A stretch of 64,000 nucleotides of DNA. It comes from a virus. The notes under the pieces are model-generated. The model searched no databases. It was not told the DNA's origin and saw only the letters and a program-made list of their open reading frames with translations. Within the stretch, counting starts at the first letter, position 1; each line of letters begins with the position of its first letter. This document shows, piece after piece, positions 37,554 through 45,605 of this stretch. A program made the translations under genes and the position numbers. The DNA is taken from positions 1 to 64,000 of IMG/VR virus record IMGVR_UViG_3300036402_000045; one strand, given 5' to 3'.

Positions 37554-37694
37554 GCGGGAGGACTAAGAGCACACCGAGGCTCTGGCGAGCGCTTACAACA
37601 CCAGGCCGAATCCATCGCTAGGCCAGGATGGAAGGCAAACACTCATCCCGGTAACGGGTTCGCTCAACGTCCAGAGATAGAGGCGTCCTCCCGC
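37554..37694 (+). ncRNA. Candidate highly structured RNA (141 nt)
   Basis: No gene fits 37369-37709. An outer 10-bp stem GCGGGAGGAC / GTCCTCCCGC encloses AGAGC / GCTCT, TCCATC / GATGGA and CCCG-GTAA-CGGG, whose loop is a classic GNRA tetraloop. GAGCG and CGCTC segments could form a pseudoknot. It is preceded by GCGTATCG and followed 15 bases later by the ATG at 37710. It is either a free small RNA or a structured leader. Confidence 0.6.
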
Positions 37695-37709
37695 TCTACA
37701 CTTTCGGAT

Positions 37710-37880
37710 ATGCGGCGACAGAAGCTCGATCCGGATCTCAAGGCCAAGCTCAAGGCCGCACGTCTGCTTCGGAATGAGCGCCCGTCGTTAGGACTGAAAA
37801 CCCGTCTACACGACGAGGTAGAGCGCAGACCCAACAGCCTTGACGATCCCGACACGACCGCAAGGGACGCTCTGGATTAG
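37710..37880 (+). CDS. Small basic helical protein (56 aa)
   Basis: MRRQKLDPDLKAKLKAARLLRNERPSLGLKTRLHDEV... contains a short RHH- or HTH-like pattern (NERPSLGLKTRLHDEV). The ATG is preceded by a TACACT box and TTCGGAT. It lies between the structured RNA and the helicase gene. Function is unknown. Confidence 0.5.
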   Translation: MRRQKLDPDLKAKLKAARLLRNERPSLGLKTRLHDEVERRPNSLDDPDTTARDALD

Positions 37881-37886
37881 CCGCCT

Positions 37887-37894
37887 GCGTATCA
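37887..37894 (+). promoter_or_regulatory. GCGTATCA start-proximal element
   Basis: Seven bases before the ATG of the DnaB-like helicase at 37902. Confidence 0.5.
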
Positions 37895-37901
37895 GGCATA
37901 T

Positions 37902-39176
37902 ATGACCGATCTCGACGGGGCGCTTGTCGCCTATGCCGTCCGTCGTCCGCTTGGGTTGACCGAGCTTCAGCGCGCTGGCATCACAACTGAGTACCTGACC
38001 GATGACTATGCGAAGGCATGGGATTGGGTCAACCGCATGAAGCGCCAGCACGGTGCGATCCCTTCGCTTCGGGTCGTGCAGCAGCGCTATGCGGATCTCG
38101 ATCTCACACCCGCTCGTCAACGAGACGTGCCGATGCTGGTTTCCGAAGTGAAGCAGCGGAAGAAGCTCATCGATTTCCACGACGCAATCGAAAACGCTTC
38201 CTCTACCGCTCGATCGGTGGACGACATCGACCGTGCGCTCTCGCAGCTTCAGGCCCAACTCAACAGCCTCAACGTACAGGGGTTGGGCAACCAGTCGATC
38301 GTTGACCTGTTCAGCCGTTCCGCCAAACGACGGATGATGAAGGATCTGAAGCAGCGCCGGTCCGGGAAGATGATCGGCATCCCCACGGGGCTGAAGCGCT
38401 TCGACTTCGTGACGGGAGGACTCGTTTCCCGAAAGATGGTCGTCGTCATGGCGCGTACCGGCGTCGGCAAGTCATGGCTCAACCTGCTCTTCGTTGCGAG
38501 CGCTGTCCTCAACGGCAACAAGGTCGTGCTCTATCCGTTGGAGATGACGCTGGAGGAAACGGCTCTTCGCCTCTACACGATCTTCAGCCAGAAGATGTTC
38601 CGAGGAAGCGACACTCTGAAGAACCTCGATCTGACGATGGGACGCTTCAGCCCTCGCAAGGTCGTGCGCCTGCTCAACATGCTGGAGGACAAGTACGAAG
38701 GTCAGTTGTTCGTGGCCGACGTTGCGAGCCTCAGCGATCCCTACACGCCCGAGCGGGTGGAGTCTGAAGTTGAGCTTTACAAGCCCGACATGTTCTGGGT
38801 CGATTACCTCACGCTCCTGAAGGCCCCGAACGGTCGCAGCGGTGCGGAGGACTACACATCGATCAAGGTGCTCTCCAACGCCATCAAGGGGATCGCACAG
38901 CGACAGGGGTGTGTCGGTGGTGCATCGGCTCAGGTGAACCGCGACGCCATGAAGGTGCGAAGCTTCATCCCCCGTGTTGAGCACATCAGCTACGGCGATT
39001 CCATCGGCCACGATGCGGATCAGATTCTTTCACTGGGGAGGAAGGATGAGCACCTTTACTACGGCCTCGTCAAGAACCGTGGCGGTCCCGAGATCGGGCG
39101 CACGCGCATGAAGGCGTTCTTCGATGAAGGACGTATCGAAGAGGACGAGCAACAGGAGTCCGAGGATGACGATTGA
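37902..39176 (+). CDS. dnaB: DnaB-like replicative helicase
   Basis: 424 residues. A short helical N-terminal region (about 1-130) is followed by a RecA-like motor: Walker A ARTGVGKSW (184-192), a Walker B strand PDMFWVDYL near 290, and a late RVEHISYGDSIGHDADQIL that contains the sensor/arginine-finger region. The C-terminus is acidic (EEDEQQESEDDD). It should unwind DNA at the fork with the primase at 42614 and the polymerase at 49296. Probably leaderless from the GCGTATCA element. Confidence 0.88.
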   Translation: MTDLDGALVAYAVRRPLGLTELQRAGITTEYLTDDYAKAWDWVNRMKRQHGAIPSLRVVQQRYADLDLTPARQRDVPMLVSEVKQRKKLIDFHDAIENASSTARSVDDIDRALSQLQAQLNSLNVQGLGNQSIVDLFSRSAKRRMMKDLKQRRSGKMIGIPTGLKRFDFVTGGLVSRKMVVVMARTGVGKSWLNLLFVASAVLNGNKVVLYPLEMTLEETALRLYTIFSQKMFRGSDTLKNLDLTMGRFSPRKVVRLLNMLEDKYEGQLFVADVASLSDPYTPERVESEVELYKPDMFWVDYLTLLKAPNGRSGAEDYTSIKVLSNAIKGIAQRQGCVGGASAQVNRDAMKVRSFIPRVEHISYGDSIGHDADQILSLGRKDEHLYYGLVKNRGGPEIGRTRMKAFFDEGRIEEDEQQESEDDD

Positions 39177-39333
39177 GTTCATGCGCTGTCCCTCCTGCAA
39201 CAACGAGCACCTTAGGGATCATTGCGAAAGCCCGTCGTGCCCGTGGAAGAAGTGTCGCAACTGCAATGCGTACGGTCCCAAGTCACCGAATCCGAAAGTT
39301 CCGTGGCGTTCCGACAAGAAGGATGAACGATGA
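39166..39333 (+). CDS. Small zinc-ribbon protein (55 aa)
   Basis: MTIEFMRCPSCNNEHLRDHCESPSCPWKKCRNC... CPSC, CESPSC and CRNC provide two overlapping zinc sites. The start lies inside the end of the helicase gene. A nucleic-acid-binding accessory is plausible. Confidence 0.65.
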   Translation: MTIEFMRCPSCNNEHLRDHCESPSCPWKKCRNCNAYGPKSPNPKVPWRSDKKDER

Positions 39334-39584
39334 CCGGTCCCGATGAAGAGGCATTCCGTCAGCTTGCCAAGCAGGACACTCGGAAGTTCGTCATCACACA
39401 GGCGTTCGCGCACGGCTTCGTAACCCAAGTGATTCCGGTGATGACCCCAGACGGCGAGCACGAACAACAAATCCGCATCGAGGGGCCGTGGATGGAAGTC
39501 GGCTACTACGAGGAAGCTCTGTTCATCAAATCCTCAGCGATGCCCGCCTCAACGGTAGCGAAGTTCGAAGTGGTTTCCGAATGA
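39330..39584 (+). CDS. Hypothetical protein (84 aa)
   Basis: MTGPDEEAFRQLAKQDTRKFVITQAFAHGFVTQVIP... mixed fold ending VVSE, whose last codons carry the TTCCGAA motif. Coupled to both neighbours (ATGA). No family is recognised. Confidence 0.6.
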   Translation: MTGPDEEAFRQLAKQDTRKFVITQAFAHGFVTQVIPVMTPDGEHEQQIRIEGPWMEVGYYEEALFIKSSAMPASTVAKFEVVSE

Positions 39585-40060
39585 AGCTCTTGGTCTGTGG
39601 CTCCCGTGATTGGGACGACGAGAACACCATCTGGTCGATCCTCGACGGCTACTACGAGAACGACACACTGGGCCACCTGACAGTCACGATGGCGTCGTTC
39701 ACATTGATCGAAGGCGGGGCCAAGGGAGCGGACGCTTGCGCTCACCGATGGGCAAAGAACAGCCCGCTGCATTCGCACAACGAGCGACCTGATGATCCGG
39801 AGTTCCGTCACGTCACGGTCAATGCGAAGTGGGACGAGCATCATCCCAAGTGGTGTCCTTCGGACTGGTGCGCCGCGCGGGACTACTGCGTTGGTGCCGG
39901 TCCTCGTCGCAACCAACGAATGATCGATCGACACAAGCCCGATCTCGTTCTCGCATTCAAGAACGGGTTCAACTGGAAGCTCAACAAGGGCGGCACCGAA
40001 GACATGGTTTCCCGCGCCATCGCAGCAGAGATCGATTACTACGTGATCGGAAGGAAGTAA
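39581..40060 (+). CDS. YspA-like SLOG-family protein
   Basis: 159 residues. MKLLVCGSRDWDDENTIWSIL followed by LIEGGAKGADACAHRWAK is the nucleotide-binding signature of cpYpsA-related SLOG domains (DUF2493). Cys/His/Trp-rich (WCPSDWC) middle loops are unusual. SLOG proteins bind nucleotide derivatives and appear in phages with nucleotide metabolism; here it sits beside a DNA methyltransferase and dCTP deaminase. Confidence 0.75.
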   Translation: MKLLVCGSRDWDDENTIWSILDGYYENDTLGHLTVTMASFTLIEGGAKGADACAHRWAKNSPLHSHNERPDDPEFRHVTVNAKWDEHHPKWCPSDWCAARDYCVGAGPRRNQRMIDRHKPDLVLAFKNGFNWKLNKGGTEDMVSRAIAAEIDYYVIGRK

Positions 40061-40767
40061 TGCCCCGCACCAAGCTCAAGGAGCATCCGGCTCCGTTCTC
40101 GAACGTCATCCTCGATCAGTTGCGGATCATGGTTGCCGCCGAACAAGAGCGCCGTCATGGATTTGGAATGTCTACCAACCTAAGACTTCTCGATCCGTTC
40201 GCTGGCATAGGGAAGATCCACAACATCGGCGGTCACGGAATCAAAACCGTAGGCGTAGAGCTTGAACCCGAATGGGCCGCATGGCACGCTGCGACCATCG
40301 TTGGCAACGCTCTGGATCTGAAGTTCCGCAGACACAGCTTCGACATCATCGCGACCAGCCCGTGTTACGGAAACCGGATGGCCGACCACCACAACGCACA
40401 GGACGGCTCACACAGGCGTAGCTACAAGCACTACCTCGAACGTGACCCTTCTCCCATGAGCGCAGGGGTCATGTATTGGGGAGACGAGTACCGGGAGTTC
40501 CACACCGAAGTCGTCATCGAGCTTGACCGTGTGCTGCGCCCCGGTGGTCTGGTGCTCTGGAACATCTCCAACCACAAGAAGACGATCAACAAGGGACAGC
40601 CCGCCGTAGAGCAGAAGGTCAGCGAGTGGTACATGGCGCTGTTCCTCGGCATGGGTTGGACCCTCCAAGAAGTGCGCCCGATCAAGACGCCCCGCTACAA
40701 GTACGGATCGAATTCCGAAACCCGTACCGAGTTCGAGTTCATCATCGCCATGAGAAAGCCGTTCTAA
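40060..40767 (+). CDS. DNA methyltransferase-like protein
   Basis: 235 residues. LLDPFAGIGKIHNIG is the SAM-binding loop, GVELEPEW the acidic cofactor residue, and TSPCYGNRMADHH the catalytic motif (SPPY-like, with Cys replacing the second Pro). RVLRPGGL and WNISNH complete a Rossmann MTase. Probably an N4-cytosine or N6-adenine methylase protecting phage DNA; specificity is unknown. Confidence 0.78.
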   Translation: MPRTKLKEHPAPFSNVILDQLRIMVAAEQERRHGFGMSTNLRLLDPFAGIGKIHNIGGHGIKTVGVELEPEWAAWHAATIVGNALDLKFRRHSFDIIATSPCYGNRMADHHNAQDGSHRRSYKHYLERDPSPMSAGVMYWGDEYREFHTEVVIELDRVLRPGGLVLWNISNHKKTINKGQPAVEQKVSEWYMALFLGMGWTLQEVRPIKTPRYKYGSNSETRTEFEFIIAMRKPF

Positions 40768-41133
40768 TTGCCCGACAACTATCACTTCGACCTGACCGGC
40801 GTAGACCTAGAAACCTGCATGAAAATCGCGTTCGCCAACGCACCAGGAAACAAGGCAGAGGCGTGGAAAACAGAGGAAGAAGGAACGATTCTGATCCTTT
40901 GTTGGTCGAACGCAAGTAGCAACTGCAATCCCTTGCCTGCGCCCATGAACGCAGAAGACGCCGTTGCCTTTGTGCGGTCTTGGCTGCGGTCGGTTCCTTA
41001 CCCGCCCCGACCAATGCACGACGGAGACAACCGACCAGGCCATCGCGTCTACAACGAGCAATGGGGTCATGTACGCGGCGGGCACTACGACTTCGTGGCG
41101 ATCGAGCCGACTTGGCTCATGTACGGAAAGTAA
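40768..41133 (+). CDS. Hypothetical protein (121 aa)
   Basis: Starts with TTG directly after the methyltransferase stop (TAATTG). LPDNYHFDLTGVDLETCMKIAF... is a mixed alpha/beta protein with GHVRGGHYDFV near the end. Not assigned. Confidence 0.55.
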   Translation: MPDNYHFDLTGVDLETCMKIAFANAPGNKAEAWKTEEEGTILILCWSNASSNCNPLPAPMNAEDAVAFVRSWLRSVPYPPRPMHDGDNRPGHRVYNEQWGHVRGGHYDFVAIEPTWLMYGK

Positions 41134-41138
41134 ACGGA

Positions 41139-41711
41139 ATGTTCCTGTCTGACCACGACATCATCGAAGCCGTCGCCACGGGTGCTCTTGAGATCACACC
41201 GTTCGACCCAGAGGCCGTCCAGCCTGCGTCTGTTGACCTGACGTTGGACGACAAGCTCTTGGTCTTTCACCACGACACGGTGCGGATCGACCCTCGCGAG
41301 GAAGTGCAGATGAAGAGCCTTCCGAAGCGTTTCCGAAACGCACCACCGGAGTTCATCCTGAAGCCGTTCCAGTTCGCTCTTGCGGCGACCCGAGAGAAGG
41401 TGTCGTTGGGTCCGGGACTCGTCGGAAGGCTCGAAGGCAAGTCGTCTCTCGGGCGTCTCGGGCTGACGAGCCACGTCACGGCGGGCTTCTTCGATCCGGG
41501 CTTCAGCGGATACGCAACGCTGGAGTTGTTCAACGCGAGCGGCAAGCCCTTCGTGCTCATCCCTGGCATGAAGATTTGCCAGATGAGTTTTGCTCTCACG
41601 GTCACACCATCGGTCAACCCGTACGGCTCCGACAAGCTCACGTCGAAGTACCAGAATCAAGAGCGCGGTCCAAAGGGATCGCAGTACCACAAGAACTTCG
41701 AATCCAAGTGA
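41139..41711 (+). CDS. dcd: dCTP deaminase-like protein
   Basis: 190 residues. The trimeric Dcd/dUTPase fold signatures are present: QPASVDLTLDD, GRLEGKSSLGRLGLTSHVTAGFFDPGFSGYATLELFN and a late GSDKLTSKYQNQ. The catalytic Glu of deaminases fits the AGFFDPG context, so I prefer dCTP deaminase (or a bifunctional form) over plain dUTPase. It supplies dUMP for ThyX (46698). Confidence 0.85.
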   Translation: MFLSDHDIIEAVATGALEITPFDPEAVQPASVDLTLDDKLLVFHHDTVRIDPREEVQMKSLPKRFRNAPPEFILKPFQFALAATREKVSLGPGLVGRLEGKSSLGRLGLTSHVTAGFFDPGFSGYATLELFNASGKPFVLIPGMKICQMSFALTVTPSVNPYGSDKLTSKYQNQERGPKGSQYHKNFESK

Positions 41712-41860
41712 GAAAGTTCCGATTCCACAACACCCGCGTTGACATCGAGATCGAAGCCGAAGACGCTTACGATGCTTGGCAAAAGTGGGGCAAGGAAAAC
41801 CCCAAAGAAGCCGTCCACACCGTCATCTGTACCGACATCACGGAGGAAAATTCCGAATGA
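41708..41860 (+). CDS. Small hypothetical protein (50 aa)
   Basis: GTG start on the dcd stop. VRKFRFHNTRVDIEIEAEDAYDAWQKWGKEN... a beta-beta-alpha unit with an acidic helix. Coupled to the next gene by ATGA. Function is unknown. Confidence 0.55.
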   Translation: MRKFRFHNTRVDIEIEAEDAYDAWQKWGKENPKEAVHTVICTDITEENSE

Positions 41861-42285
41861 AACCCACCATCGGCAGAATCGTCATCTACCGCACGGACGG
41901 TCGCAACGGTTTGATCTACGACCTGCCCGCGATCATCACCGTCACCAAAGACACGCATCCTGGTGACTACCCAGACGGCAGGCTCAACCCTTTGCCGGTC
42001 CCTGAGAGCGAAGATCATGTTCACCTGACGGTCTTCACGCCCGGTGGATTCGGAACGAGCATCCTTCCGTCCGGACCCGAATGGCAGACGGAAGTGGCCG
42101 GAACCAAGATCGATATTCCGGTAGCCAACCCTTCGTCGGACCTGTTCCCTGACAGCAAGCAGCTTGTCCCTGGTTCGGGCACCTACGTCGAACTCAATGT
42201 TCCGTTCTTCTTTCCCGACACGGACTCCAAGCATGAGTTCTTGGATATTCCCTCCCGTTCGTGGCGTTGGCCCGAGCGCGTCTGA
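41857..42285 (+). CDS. Hypothetical beta-rich protein (142 aa)
   Basis: MKPTIGRIVIYRTDGRNGLIYDLPAIITVTKD... an SH3-like N-terminus as in gene 25646-26065, then a longer beta-rich C-half. Related proteins of unknown role occur in many phages (a structural or cell-wall-associated module is conceivable). Confidence 0.6.
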   Translation: MKPTIGRIVIYRTDGRNGLIYDLPAIITVTKDTHPGDYPDGRLNPLPVPESEDHVHLTVFTPGGFGTSILPSGPEWQTEVAGTKIDIPVANPSSDLFPDSKQLVPGSGTYVELNVPFFFPDTDSKHEFLDIPSRSWRWPERV

Positions 42286-42617
42286 TGAAAGAGAACCTGA
42301 AGCAGTGGCAGGACAGCGCCGGAAGTTCGCTCCTTGACGTATCCGGATCAGCGACACAACCAATGTTGAAGATCCACGTCGATGAAGTTCGGAAAAGCCT
42401 TCCGACCGCAGAGACGTTCCTTGTCCTTCGCATGGCTCCTGCCGCAACCGGAGGGATTGTCTCCTTCGAAAACAGCGTGGGCACGATCCTGGCCCGACTC
42501 AACCCTGACGGCTCCACCTACTTCGATCCGAGCTACACGCCCGACGAAGCCGCGGAGGACTTCTGGCGCGCCCTCGGAGTCATTGCCAGCTATTACACCG
42601 AAGTCACCGAGCGGTGA
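42285..42617 (+). CDS. Hypothetical protein (110 aa)
   Basis: MKENLKQWQDSAGSSLLDVSG... mixed fold, with an acidic helix (TPDEAAEDFWRALGVIASYY) at the C-terminus. Starts by TGATG overlap and ends on the primase start. No recognised family. Confidence 0.55.
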   Translation: MKENLKQWQDSAGSSLLDVSGSATQPMLKIHVDEVRKSLPTAETFLVLRMAPAATGGIVSFENSVGTILARLNPDGSTYFDPSYTPDEAAEDFWRALGVIASYYTEVTER

Positions 42618-43663
42618 ACGCAGCAGACCTTGGGATCGATGACGTTCTCGATGTAGTTCGGAATGTCTTTGGCATCGAAGGGGAAGTCCGCAAGACCAAC
42701 CGTGGTCCGCAGATGCAATTCCTCTGCGTCGTGCATCAGGACTCTGATCCTTCTGCGGACGTTCACCTGGAGACGGGCTACTGGAACTGTTGGTCGTGCT
42801 CTGCCGGTGGCGACATCATCGATCTCGGAGCACGCGCGACAGGCAAGAAGCGGAAGGACATCAGGAAGCTCCTGGTTCCCGACAATCCCGATGCCAAGCG
42901 TGCTGCCGTTGCCCGCCGTGCAAAGGCCGTACGCGGCCTCCTGAGGGCCACTGAGAAGCCTTTGGCTATCAAGTCGATCATCGACATTCCGCAGGACTAC
43001 CCGACCGGTGGGAACTTCCGGTATCTCCGAGATCGTGGGTTCACCAAGGGCACGCTGGACTACTGGGGAATCCGCTACGTGAGGGAACAGGAGTTGCCGA
43101 GAGAGAACGGCAAGCCTTTCACGATCACCAACGCTTTCGGAATTCCGATCCGAGACGAGCACGGCGAAGTCATCGGCTGGTGCTACCGAGCTTCCCCGCA
43201 ATCCGAGGCATGGTTCCAGAAGATCCGCTACATCTACACACCGGGCCTCCAGAACGTCCTGAACCAGACGTGGTACGGGCTGTGGGAGAACTGGGACTCG
43301 AAGGAGATCACCGTCACCGAAGGTGCCTTCGATGCGATCTGGAACTGGCAATGCGGCTACCCCGCCGTCGCCGTTCTCGGGAACCAGGCGAAGCAGATCG
43401 TCAAAATCCGAAAGTTGATGCACTTCCGCCACGTCACCCTGTTCCTGGACCGTGACCGAACGGGTGCCGAGATCACCGAGTACCTCGGGTCGGAACTCAC
43501 AAAGCGTGGTGTTCCCGTTGACGTAGCGAGGTTTTCGTCGTTCATGGTTGGCCGTGACGGGAAGCCCGCAAAGGACTCTCAAGACCTGTGCCCGCTGGAC
43601 GTTGATCTGTGTCACGTCCGCGCACTACCGTATGGCATCTGGAAAGGACGAGCCGTAGCTTGA
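42614..43663 (+). CDS. dnaG: DnaG-type primase
   Basis: 349 residues from a GTG. The N-terminal CHC2-like zinc finger (CVVHQDSDPS...YWNCWSC) recognises the template. The Toprim core shows VTEGAFDAIW (catalytic Glu) and LFLDRDRTGAEIT (DxD). Shorter than bacterial DnaG because it lacks a large helicase-binding domain. It makes primers for the DnaE-type polymerase. Confidence 0.88.
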   Translation: MNAADLGIDDVLDVVRNVFGIEGEVRKTNRGPQMQFLCVVHQDSDPSADVHLETGYWNCWSCSAGGDIIDLGARATGKKRKDIRKLLVPDNPDAKRAAVARRAKAVRGLLRATEKPLAIKSIIDIPQDYPTGGNFRYLRDRGFTKGTLDYWGIRYVREQELPRENGKPFTITNAFGIPIRDEHGEVIGWCYRASPQSEAWFQKIRYIYTPGLQNVLNQTWYGLWENWDSKEITVTEGAFDAIWNWQCGYPAVAVLGNQAKQIVKIRKLMHFRHVTLFLDRDRTGAEITEYLGSELTKRGVPVDVARFSSFMVGRDGKPAKDSQDLCPLDVDLCHVRALPYGIWKGRAVA

Positions 43664-43688
43664 CGAGCTAACGGAAACTTTCTAGTAT
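43660..43688 (+). promoter_or_regulatory. Promoter with CGGAAACTTTC in spacer
   Basis: TTGACG -17 bp- TAGTAT overlapping the primase stop; drives the sigma-like gene. A good consensus match. Confidence 0.72.
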
Positions 43689-43706
43689 TGGGAGCAAGAG
43701 AGGAAA

Positions 43707-44126
43707 GTGACCTTGGCACAGACGGCGGTAGCTACGGATTGGGCGGAACGCTTCGAGGCGGCACAACCCGCGTACATGGGGAAGATCAGACGGTTCGCAC
43801 GCCAGAAGGCGTCGATGCGGTATATCCCCGGTTACGACGAGTGCGACTTCGAGAACGACTTGCTCGAAGTGCTCTGGATGGCGTGTCGAACGTACGACCC
43901 GAACAAGGGTGCGAGCTTCAACACGCTGTTCTGGCAGATGAGCTTCAACCACGTCATCAGCCTCCACCGAAAGGCGTCTTCCCAGAAGCGGGTCGGGGAC
44001 TACGAGCGCATCAGCCTCGATGTCGAAGAGATCCGGGAAGCCATTTCCGAACTTCGGGCCGATCCCTCTGCGGAGGATGAATACCTGGCCCGTCTTGCGG
44101 TTACGGAACGCTGGCGGTCTTCCTAA
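43707..44126 (+). CDS. Sigma-factor region-2-like protein (139 aa)
   Basis: Residues about 50-105 (DFENDLLEVLWMACRTYDPNKGASFNTLFWQMSFNHVISLHRK) follow the sigma-70 region 2 pattern: core-RNAP-binding helix, YDP.KG..F.T hinge and -10-recognition helix. The chain then stops; no region 4 helix-turn-helix is present. It could be a -10-only sigma, an anti-sigma decoy or a truncated sigma. Preceded by its own promoter, directly upstream of a homing endonuclease gene. Confidence 0.55.
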   Translation: MTLAQTAVATDWAERFEAAQPAYMGKIRRFARQKASMRYIPGYDECDFENDLLEVLWMACRTYDPNKGASFNTLFWQMSFNHVISLHRKASSQKRVGDYERISLDVEEIREAISELRADPSAEDEYLARLAVTERWRSS

Positions 44127-44134
44127 AACCGTTT

Positions 44135-44142
44135 GCGTATCA
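44135..44142 (+). promoter_or_regulatory. GCGTATCA start-proximal element
   Basis: Six bases before a GTG at 44149, placed right after the sigma-like gene. Confidence 0.5.
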
Positions 44143-44148
44143 GTAAGC

Positions 44149-44355
44149 GTGGACGAAGACCGGAAGATCGCAAGGCTGGAAGAGAAGCGGGCATCCCGCT
44201 TCCTGGATGCCCTCGCAAGAGATCCCTTCGTTTGCATCATCGTCACCAACGACGGCCAAGTGCAGATCGTCAGTTCGCAGATTTCGGAAGAACACCTTCT
44301 GCGTATCAAGAAGGTCTTGAAGGAGATCGAAGACGACAATGCCCTCCAAGACTGA
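44149..44355 (+). CDS. Small hypothetical protein, leaderless GTG (68 aa)
   Basis: VDEDRKIARLEEKRASRFLDALARDPFVCIIVTNDGQVQIVSSQ... helical N-half then strands and a C-terminal helix. The GTG start is set only by the GCGTATCA spacing. No family is recognised; the pairing with a sigma-like protein is suggestive. Confidence 0.55.
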   Translation: MDEDRKIARLEEKRASRFLDALARDPFVCIIVTNDGQVQIVSSQISEEHLLRIKKVLKEIEDDNALQD

Positions 44356-44791
44356 CCAAGCCTGGTTCGCCGGATTGGTTGACGGCGAAGGATGCTTCAC
44401 GTTCTCCTGGCAGCGGACGCTCCATCTGGCATTCATCCTTGGCATGACGCATGAGCGCACCATCCAGCGTGCAAGCGTCATTCTGGAACACGCGGGCGTT
44501 CCGCAGACAATGAAGATTCGTGCAAAGTCCGCAGCGGACAAGCCGGAATGGAAAACGTTCTACGAGATTCGGGTCCAGAACTTCGACGGCGTGCTTAGGG
44601 TGTGCGAGTTCATTCGGCCTTTCTCTGTCACGAAGTTCCAGTACGCCGAAGAGTTTGCGGACGTGATCCGACAGATCCAGAGGACGCCTGTGGGCAACCG
44701 TTCGGAAAGTCTTCGCGGACCTGTTCACGAAACTGCGTATCAGAGATTGATGAAGAGTTTCAGGCCGCAAATCGAAAGCGAAGGAGAGTAG
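44339..44791 (+). CDS. LAGLIDADG homing endonuclease
   Basis: 150 residues. AGLVDGEGCFTFSWQ is the LAGLIDADG dodecapeptide-like motif with the catalytic Asp/Glu position. Only one motif is visible, so it should act as a homodimer. It stands alone, overlapping the end of the previous gene by 17 bp, without an intron or intein around it. It is mobile DNA inserted just upstream of the SSB gene. Confidence 0.8.
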   Translation: MPSKTDQAWFAGLVDGEGCFTFSWQRTLHLAFILGMTHERTIQRASVILEHAGVPQTMKIRAKSAADKPEWKTFYEIRVQNFDGVLRVCEFIRPFSVTKFQYAEEFADVIRQIQRTPVGNRSESLRGPVHETAYQRLMKSFRPQIESEGE

Positions 44792-45571
44792 ATGCCCGCA
44801 GCTACCGGAAAGGGGTTGACGCCGAAGACGTTCGGCGGGTTGTCAAAGACCCGTAGCGCGTCGGGCGCTTCCGCCTTTCCCCGTGTCAAGCTGAAGGACG
44901 ACGAAACCGTTTCCCTCCAGTTCTTCGGAAGCATCGAAGACGAGGACTCGTTCAAGGAGTTCGATCAGCACCAGTGGCGAGAGAAGTATTGGAACTACGT
45001 CGCCTGCCTCGGTGACGATTGCCCGCTCTGCGACGACGAGGACGACGACGTTTCGAAGCAGCACTACCGCTTCGTTGCGCTCGTCTACAACCACGACGAG
45101 AAGCAGGTTCAGGTACTCGAAGGTCCGGGCACGATGGCGCAGCGGATCATTCTGAAGGCAGAGCGTCGTCCGGAGTCGTTCGTCAAGCGGACTTGGGACG
45201 TAACCCGTCTCGACACGACGCCAACGTCGTACGACATCGACCAGAGCGACCAGAAGCCGATCAACCTGCGCCAGAAGAACCGGCTCGATCTCCAGGCTTA
45301 CATCGATGAGTCTGCGGCCCGGTACTTCGGAAAGAACGCTCCCCGTCCCGACAAGAGCGGGAAGAAGGCCGGTCGGAAGTCAGCCCTCGATGATGACGAC
45401 GAGGATTACGACGACGACGAAGAGACGTACACCAAGGCCGATCTCATGGACATGAGCGCCCGCGAACTGAAGACGACGGCCAAGCAGTTCAAGGTCCGTC
45501 TCGTTGACAGCAGCGGTGACAAGAAGAGCAAGCAGCAAGTCATCCGAGAAATCCTCAAGAAGCAGAAGTAA
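44792..45571 (+). CDS. ssb: gp32-like single-stranded DNA-binding protein
   Basis: 259 residues. FGSIEDEDSFKEFDQHQWREKYWNYVACLGDDCPLC resembles the T4 gp32-type OB domain, with Cys residues for zinc. A Lys-rich stretch, an acidic run (DDDDEDYDDDEET) and a SAP-like C-terminus (ADLMDMSARELKTTAKQFK...) follow. The acidic tail is the usual partner-docking site of SSBs. It protects ssDNA for the replisome. Confidence 0.75.
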   Translation: MPAATGKGLTPKTFGGLSKTRSASGASAFPRVKLKDDETVSLQFFGSIEDEDSFKEFDQHQWREKYWNYVACLGDDCPLCDDEDDDVSKQHYRFVALVYNHDEKQVQVLEGPGTMAQRIILKAERRPESFVKRTWDVTRLDTTPTSYDIDQSDQKPINLRQKNRLDLQAYIDESAARYFGKNAPRPDKSGKKAGRKSALDDDDEDYDDDEETYTKADLMDMSARELKTTAKQFKVRLVDSSGDKKSKQQVIREILKKQK

Positions 45572-45605
45572 CCCCACCATCCAACGGAAAGAGACACGAC
45601 AACAC

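Noticed and set aside
37554-37694. tRNA or tmRNA
   Set aside because: GGTTCG-like words occur, but there is no acceptor/anticodon/T-arm layout and no CCA end.
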